Source of the DNA: Ruminococcaceae bacterium UBA5423
GTDB lineage: Bacteria > Bacillota > Clostridia > Oscillospirales > Acutalibacteraceae
DNA length: 14,771 nt
Direction: 5' to 3'
Assembly (NCBI GenBank): GCA_002409375.1
Contig: DHNF01000116.1
Location: 1 to 14,771 of the forward strand
Within the stretch, counting starts at the first letter, position 1; every line of letters starts with the position of its first letter. A model generated the notes under the pieces. The model was given only the letters and a program-made list of their open reading frames with translations, searched no databases and was not told the origin of the DNA. Shown here piece after piece: positions 1 through 7,578 of this stretch. Position numbers and translations under genes: made by a program.

Positions 1-193
1 CTCCGCCTTGCTAAGCAAAAAAATCCCTGTAAAGCTATTTCTATATTTTTAACAAGAAACAGTATAAAAATCTCGTAGAGCGCCCGTTTACATTTTCAAT
101 AGATGGCAAATAAAGAATAGTATTACGAGCATTGTCATATATTTATAAATGCATTAAAATGGCATATTAGTATAGCGCTAAAAAAGCGTATAA

Positions 194-222
194 TTGCTTT
201 TGCATAATCAAAGTGCTATAAT
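194..222 (+). promoter_or_regulatory. Promoter of the hydrolase-Mur ligase-ddl operon (extended -10)
   Basis: A -35-like TTGCTT at 194-199 is followed after 17 bp by a perfect TATAAT at 217-222, preceded by TGC so that it forms an extended -10 (TGCTATAAT). Transcription would start near 229, about 23 nt before the first start codon at 252. A 6-bp dyad (AAAAGC 182-187, GCTTTT 196-201) overlaps the -35 and could be an operator, but it is short. The rest of 1-251 is AT-rich with no ORF or RNA gene that I can support; it is probably intergenic. Confidence 0.75.
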
Positions 223-251
223 TCGTTTAAACTGAACAAAAAGGCGGTTCT

Positions 252-992
252 ATGATGGAAATCATGATAGACAAAAAGCGCGTCCGGTATTTCGACGAGG
301 GTCAAGGTACCGAGGTGCTGCTGCTGCACGGCTGGGCGGCGCCTGCAATAACCTACCGCCTGATTACCGACCATTTGTCAAAGCGCTGCCGTGTAGTCGC
401 ACCTGACCTGCCCGGTTTTGGAGACAGCGAAGAACCATCGGTTGCCTGGTCAGTGGATGACTATGTGGATTTTATCATTAAATTTATATCTGCTGTAGGT
501 TTACACTCGCCGGTTCTGATAGGGCATTCTTACGGTGCTCGTATAATTATTAAGCTGTTAAACCGCCAAAATTTAAATTTTTTTGTGCCGAAAATTGTTT
601 TGATGAATGCGGCAGGCATAAAACCCCGACGCGGATTAAAATACTATATAAAAGTATATTCTTACAAAGCGGCCAAACGAATATTACCGACTTATGCCGA
701 GGCCATGAGGTCAAAGGTCGGATCGTCGGATTATCGCAGCGCCAGCCCGATTATGCGGCAGACACTGGTTCGTTCGGTAAACGAGGATTTAACTCATTTG
801 TTACCCGGAATTGCAGTTCCTACACTACTGATATGGGGAGACAATGATACTTCAACTCCGCTTTGTGACGGACAAAAAATGGAAAAACTGATTCCGGATT
901 CAGGACTGGTCGTGTTAAAAAATACTGGCCATTTTGCCTTTGCCGAAAGGTGGGGACAATGCAGCCGTGTGCTCGACGCCTTTATAGTCTGA
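252..992 (+). CDS. Alpha/beta hydrolase fold protein
   Basis: This is a 246-residue single-domain hydrolase of the alpha/beta superfamily, probably cytoplasmic because no signal peptide is visible. The oxyanion-side HGW lies at 26-28, the nucleophile elbow GHSYG at 91-95 (Ser93), the acid at Asp199 (or Asp197) in WGDNDTSTP, and the histidine at His227 in NTGHFAF. The triad is therefore complete and the length is normal. The ATG at 252 sits 7 nt after AAGG (241-244); ATGs at 255 and 264 are alternatives. It is first in an apparent operon, 54 nt ahead of the Mur ligase and followed by ddl. From this context I infer a link to peptidoglycan metabolism. The substrate cannot be read from the sequence; esterase, lipase or amide hydrolase are all possible. 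Confidence 0.88.
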   Translation: MMEIMIDKKRVRYFDEGQGTEVLLLHGWAAPAITYRLITDHLSKRCRVVAPDLPGFGDSEEPSVAWSVDDYVDFIIKFISAVGLHSPVLIGHSYGARIIIKLLNRQNLNFFVPKIVLMNAAGIKPRRGLKYYIKVYSYKAAKRILPTYAEAMRSKVGSSDYRSASPIMRQTLVRSVNEDLTHLLPGIAVPTLLIWGDNDTSTPLCDGQKMEKLIPDSGLVVLKNTGHFAFAERWGQCSRVLDAFIV

Positions 993-1046
993 CTTTTGGT
1001 ACGTAATCCATTTTTGCCAATACTTTTTTGATCAAGGAGACCACCC

Positions 1047-2609
1047 ATGTTAAACGGAGTCACCACTCTTATACTGTTTATTGCATTTGCTGCCGACTGC
1101 ACGCTGTTATCACTACACTACATTCACATGCTGCAGCTTAACTCCTACCGAAATCGACGGTATATGCGCTGGATTAAGGAAAACAGAGGCGCAATTGCCG
1201 ATAAGATGGGTTGGCTGCTGCTGTCTATGATAGCGGTTGCCTGTTTTTTACTGCAAAAAAGCGGCTGGAAAGAAAGAATTGCATGTGCACTGCTTTTGTT
1301 AATACACGGATATTTAAATAAACCAAAAAAGGCTAAAAAGCCTTTGGTGTTCACACACCGCGTTATGCGGCTGCTCCTCACCCATGCGCTGCTTTTAATC
1401 ACCGTTTATGCGGCGGTTTATTTTACCGGCATGGTGAGGCTGGGACTTGGTTTTTTGTTTTTATGGGCCGCATTGACGCCGCTTGTAACGTTACTTACCA
1501 ACTTTATTAACCGCCCGATAGAAAAGTTTATTGCTAAAAGATATATAAATGATGCGCGTCGCATAATTGCAAGCATGCCGCGGCTTACCGTTATCGGTAT
1601 TACGGGTAGTTACGGCAAAACAAGCACAAAGAATTTTCTTTATGCACTGTTATCAGTCAAATACAATGTTCTTATGACTCCTGAGAGCTACAACACCACA
1701 ATGGGCGTTGTGCGAACAATACGCGAACAACTTCGCCCCACCCACGAAATTTTAATAGTGGAAATGGGTGCCAAATCCAGTGGCGACATAAGTGATATTT
1801 GTGAATTAACTCACCCGCGTTATGGTATTATAACCTCAATAGGCGAACAGCATCTTGAAACCTTTAAAACAATTGAAAATATAATCGCTACAAAATTTGA
1901 ATTGGCCGACGCAATACCCGATGACGGCATGCTGTTTTTAAACACCGACAACAATTATATCAATAATCATACGGTAACCAAGCCTGTTACGACATATGGC
2001 ATAAATAGTAAGAAAACAAATTATACCGCGTTTGGAATAACGGTAAACAATGACGGCAGCTCTTTTACAGTAAAGGCGCCAAGCGGTGAAATGCGGCATT
2101 TTAATACGCGTCTGCTGGGTGCTCACAATATTCAAAACATATTGGGCTGCATCGCAGTGGCACACACTCTCGGCATACCTCTTGAAGAACTTGTTGTGCC
2201 GATAAAGCGTTTAAAACCGGTTGAGCACAGACTTCAATTGCTGCCCAATGGATTTATTGATGATTCATACAATTCTAACCCACAGGGATTTCGCTGTGCA
2301 CTTGATGTGTTGCGCAGCTTTGAGGGACAACGGGTTTTGGTAACCCCCGGTATGGTTGAACTGGGACAGAGGCAACACGAGCTTAACCGTGAACTCGGCT
2401 TTTACGCAGCGTCATGCTGCGATTATGCAATACTTGTTGGGGAAAAGCAGGCACCACCATTGCGTGAAGGTTTGCTTGCTGCCGGATTTCAGCCCGAACG
2501 GCTAATTGTTTCTACCACTCTTGAAGATGCACTTAAAGCAGTGAATGATTTGCCGAATGAGGGTAAACGAATCGTGCTTTTAGAAAACGATCTTCCCGAC
2601 AATTTTTAG
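1047..2609 (+). CDS. Membrane-anchored Mur ligase family protein, MurF-like
   Basis: This is an ATP-dependent amide ligase related to MurF, which adds D-Ala-D-Ala to UDP-MurNAc-tripeptide. Ligase hallmarks are the P-loop GSYGKTST (187-194), SYNTTMG (214-220), VEMGA (238-242), GEQHLE (266-271), the lysine of IATKFEL (Lys283, the position usually carbamylated in Mur ligases) and DDSYNSNP (405-412), the MurF-type signature. At 520 residues it is longer than usual MurF (about 450). Residues 1-178 look unlike the usual UDP-binding N-domain and hold hydrophobic segments around 3-22, 53-70, 78-90, 106-127 and 132-150. The C-terminus ends LLENDLPDNF rather than with the VLVKGSR-type strand of classical MurF. 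The start is set by AAGGAGA at 1034-1040. The ddl ribosome binding site overlaps its stop, so the two are probably co-translated. Mur ligase family is near certain; identity as the cell's MurF is not. Confidence 0.9.
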   Translation: MLNGVTTLILFIAFAADCTLLSLHYIHMLQLNSYRNRRYMRWIKENRGAIADKMGWLLLSMIAVACFLLQKSGWKERIACALLLLIHGYLNKPKKAKKPLVFTHRVMRLLLTHALLLITVYAAVYFTGMVRLGLGFLFLWAALTPLVTLLTNFINRPIEKFIAKRYINDARRIIASMPRLTVIGITGSYGKTSTKNFLYALLSVKYNVLMTPESYNTTMGVVRTIREQLRPTHEILIVEMGAKSSGDISDICELTHPRYGIITSIGEQHLETFKTIENIIATKFELADAIPDDGMLFLNTDNNYINNHTVTKPVTTYGINSKKTNYTAFGITVNNDGSSFTVKAPSGEMRHFNTRLLGAHNIQNILGCIAVAHTLGIPLEELVVPIKRLKPVEHRLQLLPNGFIDDSYNSNPQGFRCALDVLRSFEGQRVLVTPGMVELGQRQHELNRELGFYAASCCDYAILVGEKQAPPLREGLLAAGFQPERLIVSTTLEDALKAVNDLPNEGKRIVLLENDLPDNF

Positions 2610-2621
2610 GAGGATGATGTT

Positions 2622-3815
2622 ATGAAAATAACCGTAGCAGTTTTTTTCGGCGGGCAAAGTGTTGAGCATGAAGTGTCCATAATTTCAGGAATACAGGCGT
2701 GCTCGGCACTCGATAGCTCAAAATACGAACCATTACCGATATATATTTCAAAAGACAATATTTTTTACACCGGCGAGCACATGTGCGACATCGAAAGCTA
2801 CAAGGACATGGACTCAAATCTTAAAAAAGCTGTGCGTGTCATTCTTGTACCACAAAATGGCAGAGTCGCGCTGATGCGATATCCTGCAAAAAAGTTGGGC
2901 AACAATATTATAGCTGAATTTGATGTTGCGATGCCTGTCGTTCACGGCACAAATGCCGAGGACGGAACGCTAATGGGATTCTTGGAAATGTTAGGTGTAC
3001 CGTACACAGGCTGTGATGTGCTGTCTTCGGCTCTTGGCATGGACAAATACGCAATGAAGGCGGTGCTAAAACAAAATGGTCTACCCGTGCTTGACGCATT
3101 GACTTTTACCTCTCGCCAATATGCGGCAAATGAGGAGGATACACTTAAAAAAATCGAAAAAGAATTCGATTATCCTGCAATAATTAAACCGGTGAACCTT
3201 GGTTCATCAATCGGAATATCTCTTGTCCGTGACAGATTGGAGCTAAAAGCGGCAATAGATACGGCACTGAGCTTTTCATCGCGTGCACTTGTCGAGCCTG
3301 CCGTTCAAAACCTGCGCGAGATTAATTGCGCTGTTCTTGGCGATGCTGACAATGCAGTATCATCGGTATGCGAGGAGCCGGTATCAACAAACAACATTTT
3401 GGATTACAGCGACAAATACCTCAGCAGCTCGGGCGATGCAGGTCTTGAAAAAAGTGGTATGGGTAGCCTTAAACGGCGGCTTCCCGCCGAAATCCCGCCC
3501 GAGCTTGAATCACGCGTGCGCAAGCTTGCTGTCAAAACATTTAATGCCCTTGGTTGTTCGGGCGTTGCACGCATTGACTTTTTAAATGACAAGGAAACAG
3601 GCGACCTTTATGTCAACGAAATAAACACTATACCCGGCTCTCTATCATTTTATCTCTGGGAAGCGGCGGGCATGAGCTTTTCTTCATTGCTGGATAAAAT
3701 GATAGAACTGGCGTTTAAGCGCCAGCGCGAACGCCAGGCAATCACATATACCTATGATACAAATATATTGTCCAGCACTGCATTGGGCGGCTTAAAAGGT
3801 AAAGCAAAAGGATAA
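2622..3815 (+). CDS. ddl: D-alanine--D-alanine ligase
   Basis: This ATP-grasp enzyme joins two D-alanines to make the dipeptide that MurF adds to the peptidoglycan precursor. Visible motifs are the N-terminal FFGGQSVEHEVS (8-19), HGTNAEDGT (108-116), the ATP-binding KPVNLGSSIGIS (189-200), REINC (232-236), the DYSDKYL loop (261-267), RIDF (318-321) and NEINTIPGS (332-340), which supplies metal ligands. The tyrosine of DKYL is kept, as in D-Ala-D-Ala enzymes and unlike VanA-type D-Ala-D-Lac ligases, so I infer ordinary D-Ala specificity. The loop after it is long, as in clostridial forms. A 20-residue tail after 377 is low in recognisable motifs. AGGAGG at 2608-2613, running out of the upstream stop codon, fixes the ATG at 2622. 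It is the last gene of the operon, before paired stem-loops. Confidence 0.95.
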   Translation: MKITVAVFFGGQSVEHEVSIISGIQACSALDSSKYEPLPIYISKDNIFYTGEHMCDIESYKDMDSNLKKAVRVILVPQNGRVALMRYPAKKLGNNIIAEFDVAMPVVHGTNAEDGTLMGFLEMLGVPYTGCDVLSSALGMDKYAMKAVLKQNGLPVLDALTFTSRQYAANEEDTLKKIEKEFDYPAIIKPVNLGSSIGISLVRDRLELKAAIDTALSFSSRALVEPAVQNLREINCAVLGDADNAVSSVCEEPVSTNNILDYSDKYLSSSGDAGLEKSGMGSLKRRLPAEIPPELESRVRKLAVKTFNALGCSGVARIDFLNDKETGDLYVNEINTIPGSLSFYLWEAAGMSFSSLLDKMIELAFKRQRERQAITYTYDTNILSSTALGGLKGKAKG

Positions 3816-3824
3816 AATCAACCC

Positions 3825-3852
3825 TACGGCGGGATGTCCCCATCGCGCCGTA
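3825..3852. repeat. Short palindrome with GTCCCC loop
   Basis: Eleven-base arms, 3825-3835 and 3842-3852, pair with one mismatch (3832/3845) around the loop GTCCCC (3836-3841). It sits between ddl and the main terminator. The layout GG-stem, GTCCYC loop, stem-CC, GT is shared with the palindrome at 10999-11020 although the stems differ, which suggests one family of small interspersed palindromic repeats. Confidence 0.5.
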
Positions 3853-3854
3853 TA

Positions 3855-3899
3855 AAATTTAGGGGCCGGCACTCATTTTTTGTGCCGGCCCCTAAATTT
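3855..3899. terminator. Bidirectional intrinsic terminator between ddl and aspS
   Basis: A perfect 18-bp inverted repeat (3855-3872 and 3882-3899) surrounds a 9-nt loop, TCATTTTTT. The core is GC-rich (GGGGCCGGCAC) with AAATTT ends, and TTTTATT follows on the plus strand. It lies between the convergent ends of ddl and aspS, whose stop is at 3903, so it probably stops transcription from both sides. On the minus strand the trailing T-run is supplied only by the arm itself (AAATTT) and what follows. Confidence 0.85.
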
Positions 3900-3902
3900 A
3901 TT

Positions 3903-5678
3903 TTATTCTATTACTGCTATGCCAATATCGTTAAGCTGCACACTGTCAACCTCGGCGGGGCATTCGGTCATTAACTCGGACATATTTTGAACCTTTGGAA
4001 ACGCTACAACATCGCGAAGTGTCGAAGTACCAAGCATTTGCATAACCAAACGGTCAAGCCCGAGTGCCATTCCGCCGTGGGGCGGAGCGCCGTATTTAAA
4101 TGCATCAATCAAAAATCCAAACTTTTCGTCTATCTCTGACTCTGAAAGACCAAGTGCTTTAAACATGCTTTGCTGCAATTCAGAATCGGTGATTCGTATT
4201 GAACCACTGGCTAATTCAATGCCGTTAAGCACCAAATCATATGCTTTTGCAAACACCTTTTCGGGCGAGCTTTCAAGGTGTTGCACACATTCGTCAAGGG
4301 GTGCAGTAAACGGATGGTGCATAGCAACATACTGCTGTTGCTCTTCATCCCATTCAAAATAAGGAAAATCTGTTATCCAAACAGGATTATAGCCATCACG
4401 CTTAATCTTTAGCTTGTCTGCAATCTCAAGACGAAGTGCACCCAGAGTCGTTAAAACACGCTTTTTTCGTCTGTCCGCTATTATAAGCACCACATCGCCT
4501 TTGCTTGCTTTTGCCCGCTCAAGCAATGCATTCATTTCATCTTCACTTAAAAATTTGCTAAATGATGAAGCAATACCGTCCGGATTAAGTCTAACCCACG
4601 CAAGTCCCTTGGCACCAATGCCCCGTACCATTTCGGTAAGTCTGTCAATTTCTTTTCGAGTTATTATAGAGGCGGCATTTTCAACAGTAATGCAGCGCAC
4701 TGTTCCGCCCTTGCCGGCTGCATCGGCAAACACTCCAAACCCACAGTCTTTTACAATGTCGGTCAAATCTATAAGTTCCATACCAAATCGTGTATCGGGC
4801 TTGTCCGAGCCATATCTTTCCATGGCATTGGTATAAGTTAGTCTTGGCAATGGCAGTGAAAGTTCAACACCAAGCACCTCACGAAACACTGTGGAAAGAA
4901 ACCCTTCGCCAATTTCAAGCACATCTTCAACATCTACAAATGACATTTCCAAATCTATTTGTGTAAATTCAGGTTGTCTGTCGGCTCGCAAATCTTCATC
5001 CCGAAAACAACGCGCAATCTGCATATAACGGTCAAACCCTGCCACCATGGATAATTGCTTGTAAAGCTGAGGAGATTGGGGCAGTGCATAAAACCTGCCA
5101 CGGTGTATTCGTGACGGAACAAGAAAATCGCGCGCGCCCTCGGGCGTTGATTTAATGAGCATTGGTGTTTCTAATTCTATAAATCCCTGCGCGTCGAAAT
5201 AGTCGCGTGTTGCCTTTGCAATGCGGTGGCGCATTAACATATTGTGCTGCAAATCCGGGCGGCGCAAATCGAGATAACGGTATTTAAGTCTAATCGCCTC
5301 AGATGTTGTGATGTTTGCATTTATTTCAAACGGGGGTGTCTGGGCTGTATTTAAAATACGCAGTTCGCTCACCGCAATTTCAACCTCGCCCGTTGGTAAT
5401 TCGCGGTTTATTGACGAGCGCGCACGAACCACGCCTTTGGCTGCCAACACAAATTCACTGCGCACTCCCGCCGCACGGTCAAAGATTTCACTATCGGTGG
5501 AATCATCAAAAGCAAGCTGTACTATGCCCGTGCGGTCTCTTAAATCCACGAATATTAATTGACCCAAATCACGCTGGCGTTGCACCCAGCCGCATACAGC
5601 GACTTGCCGCCCCACATCACTGCTGTCAAGCGTACCGCAATAGTCGCTTCGTTTAAATCCTTTAAGAGTATCCGACAT
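3903..5678 (-). CDS. aspS: Aspartyl-tRNA synthetase
   Basis: This cytoplasmic class II synthetase charges tRNA-Asp. The 591 residues match the long bacterial type with an inserted GAD domain. The order seen is the N-terminal OB-fold anticodon-binding domain (about 1-110, GWVQRQRDLG at 30-39), motif 1 near 161-175, the flipping-loop region STPEGARDF (177-185), motif 2 starting FRDEDLRADRQPEF (225-238), the insert (about 280-420) and motif 3 GGMALGLDRL (535-544). Leu in RDLG replaces the His common in non-discriminating bacterial AspRS, so I infer a tRNA-Asp-specific enzyme; this is weak evidence alone. The ribosome binding site AAAGGGGA overlaps the hisS stop codon, giving a 14-nt gap and likely translational coupling. 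No T-box is seen before the operon. Confidence 0.97.
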   Translation of the reverse strand: MSDTLKGFKRSDYCGTLDSSDVGRQVAVCGWVQRQRDLGQLIFVDLRDRTGIVQLAFDDSTDSEIFDRAAGVRSEFVLAAKGVVRARSSINRELPTGEVEIAVSELRILNTAQTPPFEINANITTSEAIRLKYRYLDLRRPDLQHNMLMRHRIAKATRDYFDAQGFIELETPMLIKSTPEGARDFLVPSRIHRGRFYALPQSPQLYKQLSMVAGFDRYMQIARCFRDEDLRADRQPEFTQIDLEMSFVDVEDVLEIGEGFLSTVFREVLGVELSLPLPRLTYTNAMERYGSDKPDTRFGMELIDLTDIVKDCGFGVFADAAGKGGTVRCITVENAASIITRKEIDRLTEMVRGIGAKGLAWVRLNPDGIASSFSKFLSEDEMNALLERAKASKGDVVLIIADRRKKRVLTTLGALRLEIADKLKIKRDGYNPVWITDFPYFEWDEEQQQYVAMHHPFTAPLDECVQHLESSPEKVFAKAYDLVLNGIELASGSIRITDSELQQSMFKALGLSESEIDEKFGFLIDAFKYGAPPHGGMALGLDRLVMQMLGTSTLRDVVAFPKVQNMSELMTECPAEVDSVQLNDIGIAVIE

Positions 5679-5692
5679 TCAATATATCCCCT

Positions 5693-7012
5693 TTATTCTT
5701 GGCTTGCCTGTAATAAATCTGCCACGCCGGCAAGCTGCCGGTCAAGGGATTTATTATACAGCGTAGTATATAGGCTGTCGTCTAAAGCAATGTCTGCTTG
5801 CTCGCCCGACTGCATATCCTTAAGCTTTGCAATGCCTGTTTCGAGTTCATTGTCGCCAACTACTATCGTATAATGCGCTCCAATTTTATCGGCATACTTC
5901 ATCTGAGCTTTAAGACTGCGGCCTGCCAAATCATACTCAACCGAAATGCCGCCCTCACGCAAGCGGGCAGCCAATGCAAAACAATGCCGAACTGCTCGCT
6001 CACCTATTGTCGCAAAATAAACCTCACATAGCGGCGATTGCGGAAATTTTACACCCTTTGCTTCCATTATTATCAAAAGGCGCTCGAGCCCCATGCCAAA
6101 GCCAAGCGAGGGCAAAAAGGGGCCACCAAGCTCGCTAATCAATCCGTCATAACGCCCGCCGCCGCAAACCACCGCCTGAGCTCCGAGCGCATCCGACACA
6201 AACTCAAACACAGTGCGTGTATAATAATCAAGGCCGCGCACTATTTGTGTGTCGATCTTATATTCAATACCGGCCAAGTCAAGACAAGACTTTACACCGT
6301 CAAAATGCGTCCGGCAATCGTGGCATATATAATCCAACACAACAGGGGCTCCACCGGATACTGCAGAGCAAACCGGTGATTTACAGTCAAGAATGCGCAT
6401 TGGGTTGCGCTCAAGCCGGTCTTTGCATGTTTGGCAAAGCTCATCGTTCTTTGCACTAAAATACGCATGCAAAGCCTTGTGGTATTGTGCACGGCAATCG
6501 GGACAGCCTATCGAGTTGATATGCAGTTCAACGCCTGTCACGCCAAGCTCAAGCAAAATAAGCTGTGCAAGCGAAATAACCTCGGCGTCGGATTGTGGAG
6601 ATGCGGCTCCAAAGCATTCCACGCCAAACTGGTGGAATTCCCGCAACCGGCCTGCTTGTGGCTTTTCATATCGGTAGCAGGAGGTTATATACGAAACCTT
6701 AATAGGCAACGCATCATTGTGCAAACCGTGCTCCAGCAGTGCACGTGCCATACCGGCCGTACCCTCGGGGCGCAGCGTCACCGAACGACCGCCTTTATCG
6801 TTAAATGTGTACATTTCCTTTTGAACCACATCGGTTGTTTCGCCCACCGAACGGCTAAACAGATTGGTGTGCTCAAACACCGGTGTGCGCATTTCACGAA
6901 ACCCGAAATCGCGTGCTATCGCAAGGGCCGTTTGTTCAATGTGCTGCCATTTATAACTTTCTTGGGGCAACACATCCTGCGTTCCCCGTATAGCTTTTGT
7001 AACCAACGCCAT
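5693..7012 (-). CDS. hisS: Histidyl-tRNA synthetase
   Basis: This class II synthetase charges tRNA-His. Numbering from the ATG at 7012 gives 439 residues. Seen are RGTQDVLP (9-16), RPEGTAGMAR (81-90), motif 2 beginning RYEKPQAGRLREF (114-126), the histidine-binding RGLDYYTRTVFEF (259-271), GGGRYDGL (284-291), motif 3 LGFGMGLERL (303-312) and a C-terminal anticodon-binding domain from about 328. Cysteine pairs at 170/173, 193/196, 210/215 and 230/233 in the insertion domain are metal-site-like and resemble other clostridial HisRS. A GTG at 7018 in frame is an alternative start (6 nt after AAAGG); I prefer ATG 7012 because MALVTKAIRG matches the usual family start, although its spacing is 12 nt. 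First gene of the hisS-aspS operon. Confidence 0.96.
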   Translation of the reverse strand: MALVTKAIRGTQDVLPQESYKWQHIEQTALAIARDFGFREMRTPVFEHTNLFSRSVGETTDVVQKEMYTFNDKGGRSVTLRPEGTAGMARALLEHGLHNDALPIKVSYITSCYRYEKPQAGRLREFHQFGVECFGAASPQSDAEVISLAQLILLELGVTGVELHINSIGCPDCRAQYHKALHAYFSAKNDELCQTCKDRLERNPMRILDCKSPVCSAVSGGAPVVLDYICHDCRTHFDGVKSCLDLAGIEYKIDTQIVRGLDYYTRTVFEFVSDALGAQAVVCGGGRYDGLISELGGPFLPSLGFGMGLERLLIIMEAKGVKFPQSPLCEVYFATIGERAVRHCFALAARLREGGISVEYDLAGRSLKAQMKYADKIGAHYTIVVGDNELETGIAKLKDMQSGEQADIALDDSLYTTLYNKSLDRQLAGVADLLQASQE

Positions 7013-7066
7013 AATCACATCAGGCCTTTCAATCTAAGCCGCAAACCAAAAGTCCGACTTTACTTT

Positions 7067-7075
7067 ATTGTATCA
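7067..7075 (-). promoter_or_regulatory. Extended -10 promoter for hisS-aspS
   Basis: The minus strand reads TGATACAAT here, a TGn extended -10 with hexamer TACAAT (7067-7072). The -35 position would fall inside the mgsA terminator and shows no good match, so recognition would rely on the extended element. The leader to the start codon would be roughly 45 nt, too short for a T-box riboswitch. The same 11-mer TATGATACAAT occurs in front of minD. Confidence 0.5.
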
Positions 7076-7081
7076 TATCAT

Positions 7082-7107
7082 AAAAAAGGCGCGCCTTTGC
7101 GCGCCTT
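7082..7107 (-). terminator. Intrinsic terminator of minD-mgsA
   Basis: On the minus strand a 9-bp stem AAGGCGCGC (arms 7099-7107 and 7086-7094) with a 4-nt loop is followed by a run of T residues (7082-7087 read in reverse). It begins 14 nt after the mgsA stop. Confidence 0.9.
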
Positions 7108-7120
7108 AAAGTTTAGGCTT

Positions 7121-7528
7121 TTACTTAAATGTTGGATTGACAATATCGCGCCAGTCCAAATCGCCCCGCTCAAGGCCATGAATAAGAACCTCGGCCGTCG
7201 CAATATTTGTGGCGACCGGAATGTTATGCATATCACAGAGCCGGAACATATCGGTATCGTTGGGCTCGTTTGGTTTCACGGTCATAGGATCACGGAAAAA
7301 CAACAGCAAATCAATCTCGTTATATGAAATGCGCGACGCTATTTGTTGGTCTCCGCCTTGCGAACCGCTCAAATACCGCGTAATATTAAGACCTGTGGCC
7401 TCGGCAACCATCTTCCCTGTTGTGCCGGTTGCACAAAGGTTATGTCGGCTTAGAACCCCGCAATAAGCAATACAAAACTGAACCATAAGCTCTTTTTTGG
7501 CATCATGTGCAATTAAAGCAATATTCAT
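7121..7528 (-). CDS. mgsA: Methylglyoxal synthase
   Basis: This cytoplasmic enzyme converts dihydroxyacetone phosphate to methylglyoxal and phosphate, a bypass of lower glycolysis. The 135 residues carry the family motifs: AHDAKK (7-12) with His8, Asp9 and Lys12, the phosphate-binding GTTG (35-38), [10 protein letters not shown] (54-63) with the catalytic base Asp60, FFRDP (77-81) and [12 protein letters not shown] (102-113). Relative to the E. coli sequence as I recall it, the His98-Asp-Pro-Asp101 segment reads Asn87-Glu-Pro-Asn90 here, with Asp91 next to it. This may be a clostridial variant. AAGGAG (about 7537-7542) precedes the ATG. It follows minD by 50 nt and probably shares its transcript. 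Clostridial min loci often end with mgsA, which supports the pairing. Confidence 0.95.
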   Translation of the reverse strand: MNIALIAHDAKKELMVQFCIAYCGVLSRHNLCATGTTGKMVAEATGLNITRYLSGSQGGDQQIASRISYNEIDLLLFFRDPMTVKPNEPNDTDMFRLCDMHNIPVATNIATAEVLIHGLERGDLDWRDIVNPTFK

Positions 7529-7578
7529 ATATTACACTCCTTAATAACTACCCATATTAATACAGGTGTTTATGTAAT

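Noticed and set aside
1-30. tRNA-Ser-like anticodon arm (CCTTGCTAAG) at the window start
   Set aside because: The stem does not close properly and no D-, T- or acceptor arm follows.
3283-3585. 100-codon frame inside ddl
   Set aside because: Overlaps the conserved ATP-grasp core in another frame; no independent start signal.
4414-4836. 140-codon plus-strand frame opposite aspS
   Set aside because: Shadow of the conserved AspRS coding sequence; low-complexity Ser/Ala-rich translation.
7019-7081. T-box riboswitch before hisS-aspS
   Set aside because: The leader is about 45 nt, too short for a T-box, and no T-box sequence or specifier hairpin is visible.
6431-7327. 298-codon plus-strand open frame opposite hisS and mgsA
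   Set aside because: It is antisense to two clear genes, shows no domain or compositional sense as a protein, and has no ribosome binding site I can support.
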